Shown: one piece after another, positions 1 through 9,362 of the stretch | Position numbering within the stretch: position 1 is the stretch's first letter | Layout: every line of letters starts with the position of its first letter | From: Cryomorphaceae bacterium | Lineage (GTDB): Bacteria > Bacteroidota > Bacteroidia > Flavobacteriales > Flavobacteriaceae | Assembly: GCA_003331265.1 (NCBI GenBank) | Contig: QOPV01000004.1 | Coordinates: 1 to 64,000, forward strand | DNA length: 64,000 nucleotides | Direction: 5' to 3' | Notes under the pieces: model-generated | What the model was told of the DNA's origin: nothing | Seen by the model: only the letters and a program-made list of their open reading frames with translations | Databases searched by the model: none | Translations under genes and position numbers: made by a program

Positions 1-408
1 TAGAATTAGTTCTAAATTTTCATAATCAATAGATCCATTTTTATCAACTTCTAAAAAAATAATTTTAGTTGAATATTTTTCTTCTAAGTATTTAACAACA
101 TTTAAAACTGCATGGTGTTCAAGTTTAGATGTAATTATAGTTTTAACATTTAAATCTCTAACAGCTGAAATTAAAACCATATTATCAGATTCTGTTCCGC
201 CTGACGTAAAAAATATCTCACCTGGACTTATATTAAATTGTTCAGCTATTGACTTTCTTGCTTTCTCAACTATTGTTCTAGATGCTCTTCCAAAACTATG
301 GGTTGAAGATGGATTTCCATAATTACCCTTCATTACGTCGCTGATTTTAGTTAAAACTGAAGAATCAATTTGAGTAGTGGCTGCATTATCAAAATATATT
401 TTATTCAT
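1..408 (-). CDS. Cysteine desulfurase, NifS/IscS type (3' end outside window)
   Basis: This is the N-terminal 136 codons of a class V PLP-dependent enzyme, translated by hand because it is not in the ORF track. It would take sulfur from cysteine for Fe-S clusters and thiolated tRNA. The translation begins MNKIYFDNAATTQ and carries the family landmarks FDNAATT, NPSSTHSFGR, FTSGGTESDN and EHHAV, where the histidine stacks on PLP. The catalytic cysteine and PLP lysine lie beyond the window, so the choice between IscS, SufS and a NifS paralogue is open. The ATG at 406-408 lies 1 nt after the stop of the ornithine aminotransferase gene, so the two probably share a transcript. Confidence 0.88.
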   Translation of the reverse strand, partial: MNKIYFDNAATTQIDSSVLTKISDVMKGNYGNPSSTHSFGRASRTIVEKARKSIAEQFNISPGEIFFTSGGTESDNMVLISAVRDLNVKTIITSKLEHHAVLNVVKYLEEKYSTKIIFLEVDKNGSIDYENLELIL

Positions 409-409
409 A

Positions 410-1639
410 TCATTCAAAACCTTTTATAGAATCTATTATAATATTAATAGCTTGATTAATTTCGCTTTTTACTATAGTTAAAGGGGGAGCAAATCTAATA
501 ATATTCCCATGAGTTGGTTTAGCCAATAAACCATTCTCTTTTAGTTTTAAGCATATATTCCAAGCTGTATCACTTTCTTCACTATCATTAATAACTATCG
601 CATTGAGCAATCCTTTTCCTCTAATTAATTTTATAGCATTACTATTTTTAATATAATCATTTATTTTTTTTCTAAAATGAATTCCCATTAATTCAGCATT
701 TTGACATAAATCTTCATCCTTAACTACTTTTAGAGCAGCTATAGCTACTTTACAACCCAGTGGATTTCCTCCAAAAGTTGATCCATGTTCACCTGGTTTG
801 ATTGTTAACATAATTTCATCAGAGGACAATACAGCTGATACTGGGAACACTCCACCTGAAAGCGCCTTCCCTAATATCAAAATATCAGGCTTAAACCCAT
901 GGTGATCACAACATAAAAGTTTTCCTGTTCTTGCAATTCCGGTTTGAACCTCATCTGCAATAAATAATACATTAGATTTTTTACATAAATTAAAAGCGTC
1001 AATTAAATAATTTTCATCAGGTACAACAACACCAGCTTCTCCTTGAATTGGTTCAACCATAAAAGCAGCTATATGTGGGTCATTAAGAGCAATTTTTAAA
1101 GCATCAATATCGTTATATGGAATAATTTCATATCCTGGCATAAATGGTCCAAAATCTTTTGTACTTAAAGGATCATTAGAGGACGATATAGCAGCTAAAG
1201 TTCTTCCCCAAAAATTACCTTCAACAAAAATAATTTTGGCTTTATTTTTTGGAACTCCTTTATTTAAATAAGCCCATTTTCTAGCGAGTTTTATCGCAGT
1301 TTCTCCACCCTCAACACCTGTATTCATTGGCAAAAGTCTGTCATACCCAAAAAAATCGGTTACAAATTTTTCATATTCTCCCAAAACATCATTATAGAAA
1401 GCCCTGGAGGTAAGAGTCAATTTCGCGGCCTGATCCATTAAAGCATTAATTATTTTGGGGTGACAATGGCCTTGATTAACTGCTGAATAAGCAGATAAAA
1501 AATCAAAATATTTTTTGTCATCAACATCCCAAACATATACACCCTTCCCTTTTTTTAATACGACTGGAAGAGGATGGTAATTATGCGCGCCAAATTCTTC
1601 TTCTAATTGAATATATTTCTCAGAAAATGAATGACTCAT
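410..1639 (-). CDS. rocD: Ornithine aminotransferase
   Basis: A class III PLP aminotransferase of 409 aa that interconverts ornithine plus 2-oxoglutarate with glutamate semialdehyde plus glutamate in arginine/proline metabolism. The N-terminus ([12 protein letters not shown], then [18 protein letters not shown]) is the ornithine-specific signature rather than the acetylornithine one. [14 protein letters not shown] holds the PLP-contacting Asp and ILGKALSGG holds the PLP lysine. Length matches the family. It starts with ATG and is divergent from the rRNA methyltransferase gene across about 107 bp, and is followed directly by the cysteine desulfurase gene. Confidence 0.93.
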   Translation of the reverse strand: MSHSFSEKYIQLEEEFGAHNYHPLPVVLKKGKGVYVWDVDDKKYFDFLSAYSAVNQGHCHPKIINALMDQAAKLTLTSRAFYNDVLGEYEKFVTDFFGYDRLLPMNTGVEGGETAIKLARKWAYLNKGVPKNKAKIIFVEGNFWGRTLAAISSSNDPLSTKDFGPFMPGYEIIPYNDIDALKIALNDPHIAAFMVEPIQGEAGVVVPDENYLIDAFNLCKKSNVLFIADEVQTGIARTGKLLCCDHHGFKPDILILGKALSGGVFPVSAVLSSDEIMLTIKPGEHGSTFGGNPLGCKVAIAALKVVKDEDLCQNAELMGIHFRKKINDYIKNSNAIKLIRGKGLLNAIVINDSEESDTAWNICLKLKENGLLAKPTHGNIIRFAPPLTIVKSEINQAINIIIDSIKGFE

Positions 1640-1746
1640 TATTTATAATAATTTCTCTAAAATTATGATTATTGAGCAAACTAGGCAATTTTAAATAGAT
1701 ATTAAATTATTGTTATAATTTAGATTTTTAAATACATGAAATTATT

Positions 1747-2544
1747 TTGAAACATATAAAGAGTAAAAACAACGTTCAATTTAAAAATATTAAAAAACTG
1801 TTATCAAAACCTAAAAGCAGAAAAAATTCTAATGAATTTATTGTAGAAGGGTTGAGGGACATAAAAAAATGTTTTGAAGCTAAATATAATTTTATAGAAC
1901 TATTTATTTGTTCAGAAATTTTGTCTCAAAAAGACTTAATTGATATAAATATTGCGTTAGGAAAAATTAAAAAAATTGATTTATCAAAAAATCTTTATGA
2001 TCAATTATCATATAAACAAAAGGGAGAAGGAATACTTGCTTTAGTCAAGTCTAAAAAATTTGAATTAAAAAATTTAATTCTCCCCAAAGATCCATTAATT
2101 CTTGTTGCTGAGTCACCAGAAAAACCTGGAAATATTGGAGCCCTTTTAAGAACTGCAGATGCTGCTGGATTGGATGCAGTTATAATTGCTAATTCAAAAA
2201 CTGAACTATATAATCCAAATATTATAAGGTCTAGTTTAGGGAGTATTTTTACATCACAATTAGCTACTGGGTCATCTGATCAAGTAATTAATTTTTTGTT
2301 AAAAAATAAAATTAAAATATATTCTACTTTTATTAAAGATAGTGTTGATTTTACATCTGTAAATTATAATGGTGGGTGTGCTATTGTAGTAGGAACGGAA
2401 TCTTCAGCATTAACTAATAATTGGAAATTAAATTCTGCTGAGTCAATTAAAATTCCCATGAAAGGCAAAATGGATTCATTAAACTTATCTGTTACTGCTG
2501 CAATTGTTATATTTGAAGCTTTAAAACAAAGAAATGCTATTTAG
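1747..2544 (+). CDS. TrmH/SpoU family RNA 2'-O-ribose methyltransferase
   Basis: A 265-aa SPOUT methyltransferase expected to methylate a ribose in rRNA or tRNA using SAM. Residues about 25-100 form the substrate-binding domain. The SpoU knot follows with motif 1 (NIGALLRTADA, about 129-139), motif 2 (VVGTESS, about 214) and motif 3 (IPMKGKMDSLNLSVTAA, about 236-252). The start is TTG; the nearest upstream ATG (1736) is out of frame and meets a stop after four codons. The 3' end overlaps the M48 protease gene by 11 nt, suggesting translational coupling. The exact nucleotide target cannot be read from sequence; RlmB-like is the closest family label. Confidence 0.88.
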   Translation: MKHIKSKNNVQFKNIKKLLSKPKSRKNSNEFIVEGLRDIKKCFEAKYNFIELFICSEILSQKDLIDINIALGKIKKIDLSKNLYDQLSYKQKGEGILALVKSKKFELKNLILPKDPLILVAESPEKPGNIGALLRTADAAGLDAVIIANSKTELYNPNIIRSSLGSIFTSQLATGSSDQVINFLLKNKIKIYSTFIKDSVDFTSVNYNGGCAIVVGTESSALTNNWKLNSAESIKIPMKGKMDSLNLSVTAAIVIFEALKQRNAI

Positions 2545-3766
2545 TTCAGAATCCGTTTTCATATTGCTTATTGTTGTAATAATTTTAAATTTTTTGAAAG
2601 ATGTATTTCTTGATTATTTAAACTCAAAGAACTTTGACAATAAAATCCCGAAAATAATTTCTGATGTTTACAATAGTGAAAAATATTTAAAATCTCAAGA
2701 ATACAAGAAAAGTCAATATGAATTTTCAAAATATTCAAAAATTTATAGTCTGATTGTTGTTCTTTGTTTTTTTTATTTTGATGGGTTTTTAATTCTTGAT
2801 ACCTTTTGTAGAGAATTATTTGATAACTCCATTTTAATTAGTTTAACTTTTTTTGGAATAATCTTTTTTGGAAATGAATTATTGAGCCTGCCTTTTTCTA
2901 TTTTTTTCACTTTTGTCATTGAAGAGAAGTTTGGATTTAATAAAACCACAATTAAAACCTACATTTCTGATAGACTAAAATCTTGGTTTTTGACAATATT
3001 ATTTGGAGGGGGTATTCTCAGTTTTATTATTTTCCAGGAACAACTTATTGGTGAAAATTTTTGGATAGTTGCTTGGATGTTTGTCACAGGAATTACTATT
3101 CTTTTAAACGGATTTTATGCACAAATAATCGTCCCATTATTCAACACACAAAGCAAATTAGAAGATGGGGAACTAAGAACAGAAATAGAAAAATATTCAA
3201 AAAAAGTTGGATTTAACCTAAGTAATATATTTGTAATTGATGGGTCAAAAAGATCTTCTAAAGCAAACGCTTATTTTTCAGGCTTTGGAAAACAAAAAAG
3301 AGTAACATTATTTGACACTTTAATCGATAAATTGAATAAAAAGCAAATTGTTGCTGTAATTGCACACGAAATAGGGCACTACAAAAAAAATCATATTATT
3401 TTCAACTTATTTTTTTCAATAATACAGACTGGAATTATGCTTTACATACTTTCTCTTTTTATATATATGCCTGTTTTTTCTGAAGCCTTAGGAATTGATA
3501 ATCATAGTTTTCATATTGGGCTAATTACTTTTTCTATTTTGTTTACTCCTATCTCTGAAATTAGCTCACTGATTTTTAATTTATTTTCTAGAAAATTTGA
3601 ATATGAAGCTGATGAATTTGCTAAAAAAACTTATGATGGCAAATACTTAATTGAAGCTTTAAAGGTATTATCCAAAGATAGCTTAAGCAATTTAACACCT
3701 CATCCAAAGTATGTTTGGTGGCACTATTCTCACCCTACTCTTTTACAAAGGGTTGTTAGATTATAA
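2534..3766 (+). CDS. M48 family zinc metallopeptidase, CAAX protease (Ste24)-like
   Basis: A 410-aa integral membrane protease. Several hydrophobic segments precede the zinc site HEIGH at about 278-282 (VIAHEIGHYKKNH). The third ligand is the glutamate in EYEADEFAKK, and the C-terminus has the family tail WWHYSHPTLLQRV. Eukaryotic Ste24 trims prenylated peptides; bacterial members are linked to membrane protein quality control, and the substrate here is unknown. It starts with ATG inside the end of the methyltransferase gene and precedes relA/spoT by 40 bp. Confidence 0.9.
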   Translation: MLFSSESVFILLIVVIILNFLKDVFLDYLNSKNFDNKIPKIISDVYNSEKYLKSQEYKKSQYEFSKYSKIYSLIVVLCFFYFDGFLILDTFCRELFDNSILISLTFFGIIFFGNELLSLPFSIFFTFVIEEKFGFNKTTIKTYISDRLKSWFLTILFGGGILSFIIFQEQLIGENFWIVAWMFVTGITILLNGFYAQIIVPLFNTQSKLEDGELRTEIEKYSKKVGFNLSNIFVIDGSKRSSKANAYFSGFGKQKRVTLFDTLIDKLNKKQIVAVIAHEIGHYKKNHIIFNLFFSIIQTGIMLYILSLFIYMPVFSEALGIDNHSFHIGLITFSILFTPISEISSLIFNLFSRKFEYEADEFAKKTYDGKYLIEALKVLSKDSLSNLTPHPKYVWWHYSHPTLLQRVVRL

Positions 3767-3806
3767 ATCGTATTAAAATCTTATTTTTTTTAAGTATTTT
3801 TAGTAG

Positions 3807-6011
3807 ATGATCTTAACTGATGCAATAAAAGAAAATAGTTTAATTGCTAAAGAGTATAAAGAATTACTTAAAATTAGTTATCAGTCTTTAAACAATGAAG
3901 ACAGAAAACTTATTAGACTAGCTTTTAATACAGCAGTTGATGCTCATAAAAATCAAAGAAGAAAATCTGGAGAGCCCTATGTTTTTCACCCAATTGCTGT
4001 AGCTAAAATTGTCGCTTCTAAAATAGGTTTAGACGCAACTTGCATTGCCTCTGCTTTACTACACGATGTAATTGAAGACACCGAATATAATGCATCCAAA
4101 ATTCAGAAACTTTTTGGGAAAACAATAACAAAAATAGTTGTTGGATTAACAAAAATTTCTAAGCTAAAAAAAGAAACAGATGTTTCACTTCAAGCAGAAA
4201 ATTTTAGAAAAATGCTTTTAACTCTAAATGATGATGTTAGAGTTATTTTAATAAAAATTGCGGATAGACTTCACAATATGCAAACACTAGACGTAATGCC
4301 AACTGAAAAACAAATAAAAATCGCTTCAGAGACCCTATATATATACGCTCCCATAGCACATAGAATTGGTTTATATGATGTAAAGTCTGAATTAGAGGAT
4401 TTAGGTTTGAAATATACTGAACCAGAAATTTTTAATGAAATAAAAAACAAAATTGAAGAAAGTAAAGAAGAACAAGACAAGTACATTAAGAATTTCACCA
4501 GAAGAATAAATGAAAAATTAAAAAAAGAAGACCTGTCTTTTAAAATAAATGGAAGACCAAAATCTATATTTTCAATTAGAGATAAAATTCTTAAAAAAAA
4601 TATTTCTTTTGAAGAAATTTATGACAAATTTGCTATTAGAATAATTTACAAATCAGAGCCTGAAATTGAAAAATTTATTGCTTGGAAAATATATTCAATA
4701 ATTACTGACTACTTTACTCCTAACCCTCTACGACTTCGAGATTGGATTACATCTCCCCGATCAAATGGCTATGAAGCCCTTCACATAACAGTCGTTGGAC
4801 CAGGATCAAAATGGGTAGAAGTTCAAATAAGATCCGAAAGGATGCATGAAATTGCTGAAAAAGGATATGCCGCACATTTTGTTTATAAACAGGGTAAAAA
4901 TAATGAAAATGGGTTAGAAGAGTGGTTGAATAGATTACAAGAAGTTCTTGAAAATTCAGAAACAAGTGCCCTAGATTTTGTTGAAGACTTTAAATTAAAT
5001 TTATACTCAACAGAAATTTTCGTATTTACACCAACTGGAGAATTAAAATCTTTACCTAAGGGATCTAGTGCCTTAGATTTTGCTTTTGCCATTCATACTG
5101 GTTTAGGATTAAAAACTAGAGGAATAAAAGTTAATGGTAAAATCGAACCATTGAGCCATGAGCTAAAAAGTGGTGATCAAATTGAAATAATTAAATCAGA
5201 TAATACTAAGCCCTCTGCAAACTGGTTAGACTATGTCAAAACATCAAGAGCTAAATCAAAAATCAGATCAGCATTAAAGGAAGAGAAAAAATTACTAGCT
5301 GAAGATGGAAAAGAAATTTTAAGAAGAAAATTAAAGCAACTGAAAATTAATTTTGATGAAAAAAATATTAATAACCTTGCTAATTATTTTAATTTAAAAA
5401 CCAGCTTAGATTTATTTTATCGAGTTGGAATTGGGAAAATAGATAATATTTCTTTGAAAAAATTTGCTGCTTCTAATAACAATCGGCTTATTAATTTTTT
5501 TAGAAAAAGAATTTCAAAAAAAGATTCTGAAATCAGCCATAATGAAAGTGAAGTAAAAAATAATTTTGATCAAATTGTTTTTGGAAACGAAGAGGAAAAA
5601 TTAGATTATACAATAGCTCAATGTTGTAATCCTATTCCAGGTGATAATGTTTTTGGATTTTTAACAGTTCAGGAAGGAATTAAAATTCATAAAAAAACTT
5701 GTTCAAATGCAATTAGCTTACAGTCAAAATTTGCATATAGAATCATAAAGTCTAAATGGATAGATTCTACACAAGAAGATTTTAGTTCTGTCATAAAAAT
5801 ATCTGGAATTGATAATTTGGGAATTGTTAGTGAAATAACTAGAATAATTTCAAATAGCTTGAATATTAATATAAAAAAGATGAGTTTTGATACTGAAGAA
5901 AATACTTTTATTGGAACAATTACATTAAAAGTTAAAACAAAAAGTATTTTAGACAAACTAATAGGAAGATTAAAAAAAATTAATGGAATTGAAAAGGTTA
6001 ATAGAGAATAG
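3807..6011 (+). CDS. Bifunctional (p)ppGpp synthetase/hydrolase, RelA/SpoT homologue
   Basis: A 734-aa long RSH protein controlling the stringent-response alarmone. The N-terminal HD hydrolase domain is intact (HPIAVAKI, ALLHDVIEDT with His86-Asp87, KIADRLHNMQTL). The synthetase domain (about 230-370) has SPRSNGYEALH and EVQIRSERMHEIAEKGYAAH. A TGS domain (about 400-460, VFTPTGELKSLPKG) and a C-terminal ACT domain (about 655-730) complete the usual order. With both active sites preserved I infer a bifunctional enzyme. It sits upstream of fur-like, purA and the OstA-like gene in a tight co-directional run. Confidence 0.95.
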   Translation: MILTDAIKENSLIAKEYKELLKISYQSLNNEDRKLIRLAFNTAVDAHKNQRRKSGEPYVFHPIAVAKIVASKIGLDATCIASALLHDVIEDTEYNASKIQKLFGKTITKIVVGLTKISKLKKETDVSLQAENFRKMLLTLNDDVRVILIKIADRLHNMQTLDVMPTEKQIKIASETLYIYAPIAHRIGLYDVKSELEDLGLKYTEPEIFNEIKNKIEESKEEQDKYIKNFTRRINEKLKKEDLSFKINGRPKSIFSIRDKILKKNISFEEIYDKFAIRIIYKSEPEIEKFIAWKIYSIITDYFTPNPLRLRDWITSPRSNGYEALHITVVGPGSKWVEVQIRSERMHEIAEKGYAAHFVYKQGKNNENGLEEWLNRLQEVLENSETSALDFVEDFKLNLYSTEIFVFTPTGELKSLPKGSSALDFAFAIHTGLGLKTRGIKVNGKIEPLSHELKSGDQIEIIKSDNTKPSANWLDYVKTSRAKSKIRSALKEEKKLLAEDGKEILRRKLKQLKINFDEKNINNLANYFNLKTSLDLFYRVGIGKIDNISLKKFAASNNNRLINFFRKRISKKDSEISHNESEVKNNFDQIVFGNEEEKLDYTIAQCCNPIPGDNVFGFLTVQEGIKIHKKTCSNAISLQSKFAYRIIKSKWIDSTQEDFSSVIKISGIDNLGIVSEITRIISNSLNINIKKMSFDTEENTFIGTITLKVKTKSILDKLIGRLKKINGIEKVNRE

Positions 6012-6044
6012 TGTTTTGACTAATATTTAACTTAATTTTACGTT

Positions 6045-6488
6045 ATGGAAAAGAAAACAAATCAAGAAATTGTGAAAGATGTTTTCACTAATTTTCTAGA
6101 CAATAAAGCTCACAGAAAAACCCCAGAAAGGTTTGCAATATTGCAAGAAATATATGACTCATCTGAACATTTCGATATTGAGTCACTTTACATTAAAATG
6201 AAGAACAAAAACTACAGAGTTAGTAGAGCAACATTATACAACACTATAGAACTTTTGTTGGAATGTAAATTAGTAAGAAAACATCAGTTTGGATCAAACC
6301 AAGCTCAATATGAAAAATCTTATTTTGATCATCAACATGATCACATAATATTAACTGATTCTGGGGAAGTAAAAGAATTTTGCGATCCAAGAATACAAAC
6401 AATTAAAAAAAATATAGAAGAAATATTCGGTGTTGAAATTCACAACCACTCTCTTTATTTTTATGCAACATCTAAAAACAAAAAATAG
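6045..6488 (+). CDS. Fur family transcriptional regulator lacking the CxxC zinc site
   Basis: A 147-aa Fur/PerR/Zur-type winged-helix repressor. The N-terminal half has the recognition-helix pattern [15 protein letters not shown]; the C-terminal half has the metal-binding HQHDH at about 96-100. In most family members this is followed by CxxCG; here the stretch reads [11 protein letters not shown], with Leu103 and Ser106 where the two cysteines would be, and no second C-terminal CxxC. The regulatory metal site may persist through the histidines, but the structural zinc site is absent. Metal specificity cannot be assigned. It lies between relA/spoT (34 bp) and purA (6 bp). Confidence 0.88.
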   Translation: MEKKTNQEIVKDVFTNFLDNKAHRKTPERFAILQEIYDSSEHFDIESLYIKMKNKNYRVSRATLYNTIELLLECKLVRKHQFGSNQAQYEKSYFDHQHDHIILTDSGEVKEFCDPRIQTIKKNIEEIFGVEIHNHSLYFYATSKNKK

Positions 6489-6494
6489 CTATAT

Positions 6495-7766
6495 ATGAAG
6501 GTTGATTTATTATTAGGATTACAATGGGGTGACGAAGGAAAAGGTAAAATTGTAGATGTTTTAACAAAAAATTATGATATAATTGCTAGATTTCAAGGTG
6601 GACCCAACGCGGGACATACTCTAGAATTTGATGGAATTAAACATGTATTACATACAATTCCGTCTGGAATATTTCATAAAAATTCAATGAACTTAATTGG
6701 AAACGGAGTGGTAATAGACCCCGTTATTTTTCAAAAAGAAATAGAAAATTTGGAACCATTTAATATAGATTTCAGTTCAAAACTATGTATTTCCAGGAAA
6801 GCTCATCTTATACTACCCACACACAGACTTCTTGATGCTGCATCTGAACTTTCTAAAGGAAAATCTAAAATAGGCTCAACACTTAAAGGAATTGGACCAA
6901 CTTACATGGATAAGACTGGAAGAAATGGTATTAGAGTTGGAGATATAGAACTTGAAGGATGGTCAGATAAGTATAGGAAATTAGCAAATAAACATGAGCT
7001 TTTAATAAAGAATCTTAATGTTGACCTTCAATATAAATTAACTGAATTAGAAAATGATTTTTTTAAGGCTATTGAAAAACTAAAAAAAATTCCATTTATT
7101 GATAGTGAAAACTTCATTTTTAATGAACTAGATGACAACAAATCTATACTCGCCGAGGGGGCTCAAGGATCATTACTTGATATAGACTTTGGGACTTACC
7201 CCTTTGTAACTTCATCAAATACTACAGCAGCTGGTGCTTGTACTGGATTAGGTATACCTCCAAATAAAATAAAAGAAGTTTTTGGGATTTTCAAAGCATA
7301 TACGACAAGAGTTGGAAGTGGTCCATTTCCAACTGAACTATTTGATAATGATGGAGAACAAATGGCAAAAGTTGGAAATGAATTTGGAGCAACAACAGGA
7401 AGACCAAGACGATGTGGATGGCTTGATTTAGTAGCCCTAAAATATGCCGTAAAAGTTAATGGTGTTACCAGTTTAATGATGATGAAAGGAGATGTATTAT
7501 CTGGCTTCAAAAAAATTAAAATCTGTACTGAATACGAACAAAACGGAAAGGCTATCAAACACTTCCCATATTCCGTTAGTGATAAACTTTTAAAACCTGT
7601 TTATACTGAGTTTAAAGGTTGGAAAGAAGATATAAGTAAGATTAATGATGAAAAATCTCTCCCAAAAACATTTCTTGATTACATTAAGTATTTAGAAAAG
7701 GAATTAAAAGTTCCGATTTCAATAATTTCTGTTGGACCTGATAGAACCCAAACAATAATACGCTAA
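6495..7766 (+). CDS. purA: Adenylosuccinate synthetase
   Basis: A 423-aa GTP-dependent enzyme making adenylosuccinate from IMP and aspartate, the first committed step to AMP. The N-terminal P-loop region LQWGDEGKGK contains the catalytic Asp, followed by GGPNAGHT with the catalytic His. IGPTYMDKTGRNGIR, EGAQGSLLDIDFGTYPFVTSS and ATTGRPRRCGWLD are all present and the length is normal. ATG start, 6 bp after the Fur-family gene, so almost certainly co-transcribed with it. Confidence 0.97.
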   Translation: MKVDLLLGLQWGDEGKGKIVDVLTKNYDIIARFQGGPNAGHTLEFDGIKHVLHTIPSGIFHKNSMNLIGNGVVIDPVIFQKEIENLEPFNIDFSSKLCISRKAHLILPTHRLLDAASELSKGKSKIGSTLKGIGPTYMDKTGRNGIRVGDIELEGWSDKYRKLANKHELLIKNLNVDLQYKLTELENDFFKAIEKLKKIPFIDSENFIFNELDDNKSILAEGAQGSLLDIDFGTYPFVTSSNTTAAGACTGLGIPPNKIKEVFGIFKAYTTRVGSGPFPTELFDNDGEQMAKVGNEFGATTGRPRRCGWLDLVALKYAVKVNGVTSLMMMKGDVLSGFKKIKICTEYEQNGKAIKHFPYSVSDKLLKPVYTEFKGWKEDISKINDEKSLPKTFLDYIKYLEKELKVPISIISVGPDRTQTIIR

Positions 7767-7783
7767 TAGAATTTTAAAAAAAT

Positions 7784-9358
7784 TTGAAAATAAAAATTTC
7801 TATATTATTACTTTTAATTTTCAATTTAATTTTTTGTCAGGAAAAAAAAATTATTGAAATAATTGAAGCTGGTTCTTTTGACAGAAATGAAAAAATTAAT
7901 CCTGGTGCCAATATCTTAAAAAAAAATGACTTAATAAGAGTTCATCTTTTACATGACGGAATGAATATCTATTCTGACTTAGCATTCTTTTATAAAAAAA
8001 ATAATTCCTTTAAAGCTTCTGGGAATGTTGTTGTATTACAAGGGGATAGTATTAAATTGTTCAGCAACAACTTAGATTATGATGGAAATTTAAGAAAAAT
8101 TGTCGCAAAAGGAAATGTGGATTTTTATAATAATCAAACAAATTTAAAAACTGATATTTTATATCATGACAGAAATGCTAAAGAAATATTTTTTAATGAT
8201 GGAGGGGTGGTAAAAGATAGTTTAACGACTATAGAAAGTATTGATGGTAAATTTTTTCTGGAAACTTCAAAATATACATTTAATAAAAATGTAGAAATTA
8301 AAAATCCTGATTATAATATACAATCTAATAAATTAGATTATTACACTAAATCTGAATACGCTTTTTTTTATGGACCAACAAAAATAAAAGGATCAGATTA
8401 TGATATTTATTGTGAAAAAGGGTTTTACGATACTAAAAACAAAAAAGGGTATTTCACTAAAAAATCTAAAATAGATTATAATAATAGATTAATTGAGGGC
8501 GATAGCCTAACATTTGACGATAATTCAAAATTTGCATCAGCGACTAAAAATATTATTTTGACTGATACGCTAAATAAAACAATTATTAAAGGGAATTACG
8601 CTGAAATTTTTAAAGCAATAGATTCGGCTATGATTACCAAAAGATCTATAGCCATTAAAATGATTGAAAGAGATTCATTATTTATTAAAGCAGATACTTT
8701 ATTTGCAATTGGTCCCTCCAAAAATAGAATAATAAAAGGACGTTATAATGTTAGAATATTTAAAGAAAATTTAAGCGGTAAATCTGATAAAATTATTATT
8801 GATCAAAATACAGGTTTAACAAAACTTTTAAGAAATGAACTAACAAATAAAGAAAAACAAGTACTAACAGCTAAAGAAATAGCTATTAAAAATCCTATTT
8901 TATGGAATGGAGATAGTCAAATGACTGGAGATGAAATTCATATAATAAGAAATCTCAAGACTAATGATTTAGATTCTTTAAAAATATTGAATAATGCTTT
9001 TGTAATAGAGAAAGATACTCTAGGAATTGAAAATTTCAATCAAATGAAAGGAATTAATTTGTTTGGAAAGTTCCAAGATAATGAGCTAAAAACAATCGAA
9101 CTTGTTCAAAACACTGAAATGATTTATTATTTATATGACGATAATTCAAATGATTTGATTGGAATTGATAAAGCAATATGTAGTTCCATTCGAATGGAAA
9201 TTGATGATAATATTATAAAAGAAATTACATTTACAACTAACCCTGAAGGAGAAGTTTTTCCTGAAGATGAAATGGAAATAAGTCTGAAAATATTAAATGG
9301 ATTTAATTGGAGGATTAATGAAAAAATTACAAATAAAGAAGAACTATTTATAAAATAA
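7784..9358 (+). CDS. OstA-like protein, LptA/LptD-type LPS export family
   Basis: A 524-aa exported protein with a short N-terminal signal sequence (KISILLLLIFNLIFCQ). Its body is a long series of repeated beta-strand units of the OstA/LptA kind, seen as recurring patterns such as FKASGNVVVLQGD, KIVAKGNVDFYNN and YFTKKSKIDYNN. It is far longer than proteobacterial LptA and has no visible LptD barrel, as is usual for the Bacteroidetes OstA-like proteins. I infer a periplasmic bridge role in lipopolysaccharide transport. The start is TTG, 17 bp after purA; no in-frame ATG lies nearer the signal peptide. Confidence 0.78.
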   Translation: MKIKISILLLLIFNLIFCQEKKIIEIIEAGSFDRNEKINPGANILKKNDLIRVHLLHDGMNIYSDLAFFYKKNNSFKASGNVVVLQGDSIKLFSNNLDYDGNLRKIVAKGNVDFYNNQTNLKTDILYHDRNAKEIFFNDGGVVKDSLTTIESIDGKFFLETSKYTFNKNVEIKNPDYNIQSNKLDYYTKSEYAFFYGPTKIKGSDYDIYCEKGFYDTKNKKGYFTKKSKIDYNNRLIEGDSLTFDDNSKFASATKNIILTDTLNKTIIKGNYAEIFKAIDSAMITKRSIAIKMIERDSLFIKADTLFAIGPSKNRIIKGRYNVRIFKENLSGKSDKIIIDQNTGLTKLLRNELTNKEKQVLTAKEIAIKNPILWNGDSQMTGDEIHIIRNLKTNDLDSLKILNNAFVIEKDTLGIENFNQMKGINLFGKFQDNELKTIELVQNTEMIYYLYDDNSNDLIGIDKAICSSIRMEIDDNIIKEITFTTNPEGEVFPEDEMEISLKILNGFNWRINEKITNKEELFIK

Positions 9359-9362
9359 ATTT

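Noticed and set aside
7196-7558. 120-aa minus-strand ORF in purA
   Set aside because: Shadow of a highly conserved enzyme, with no recognisable domain.
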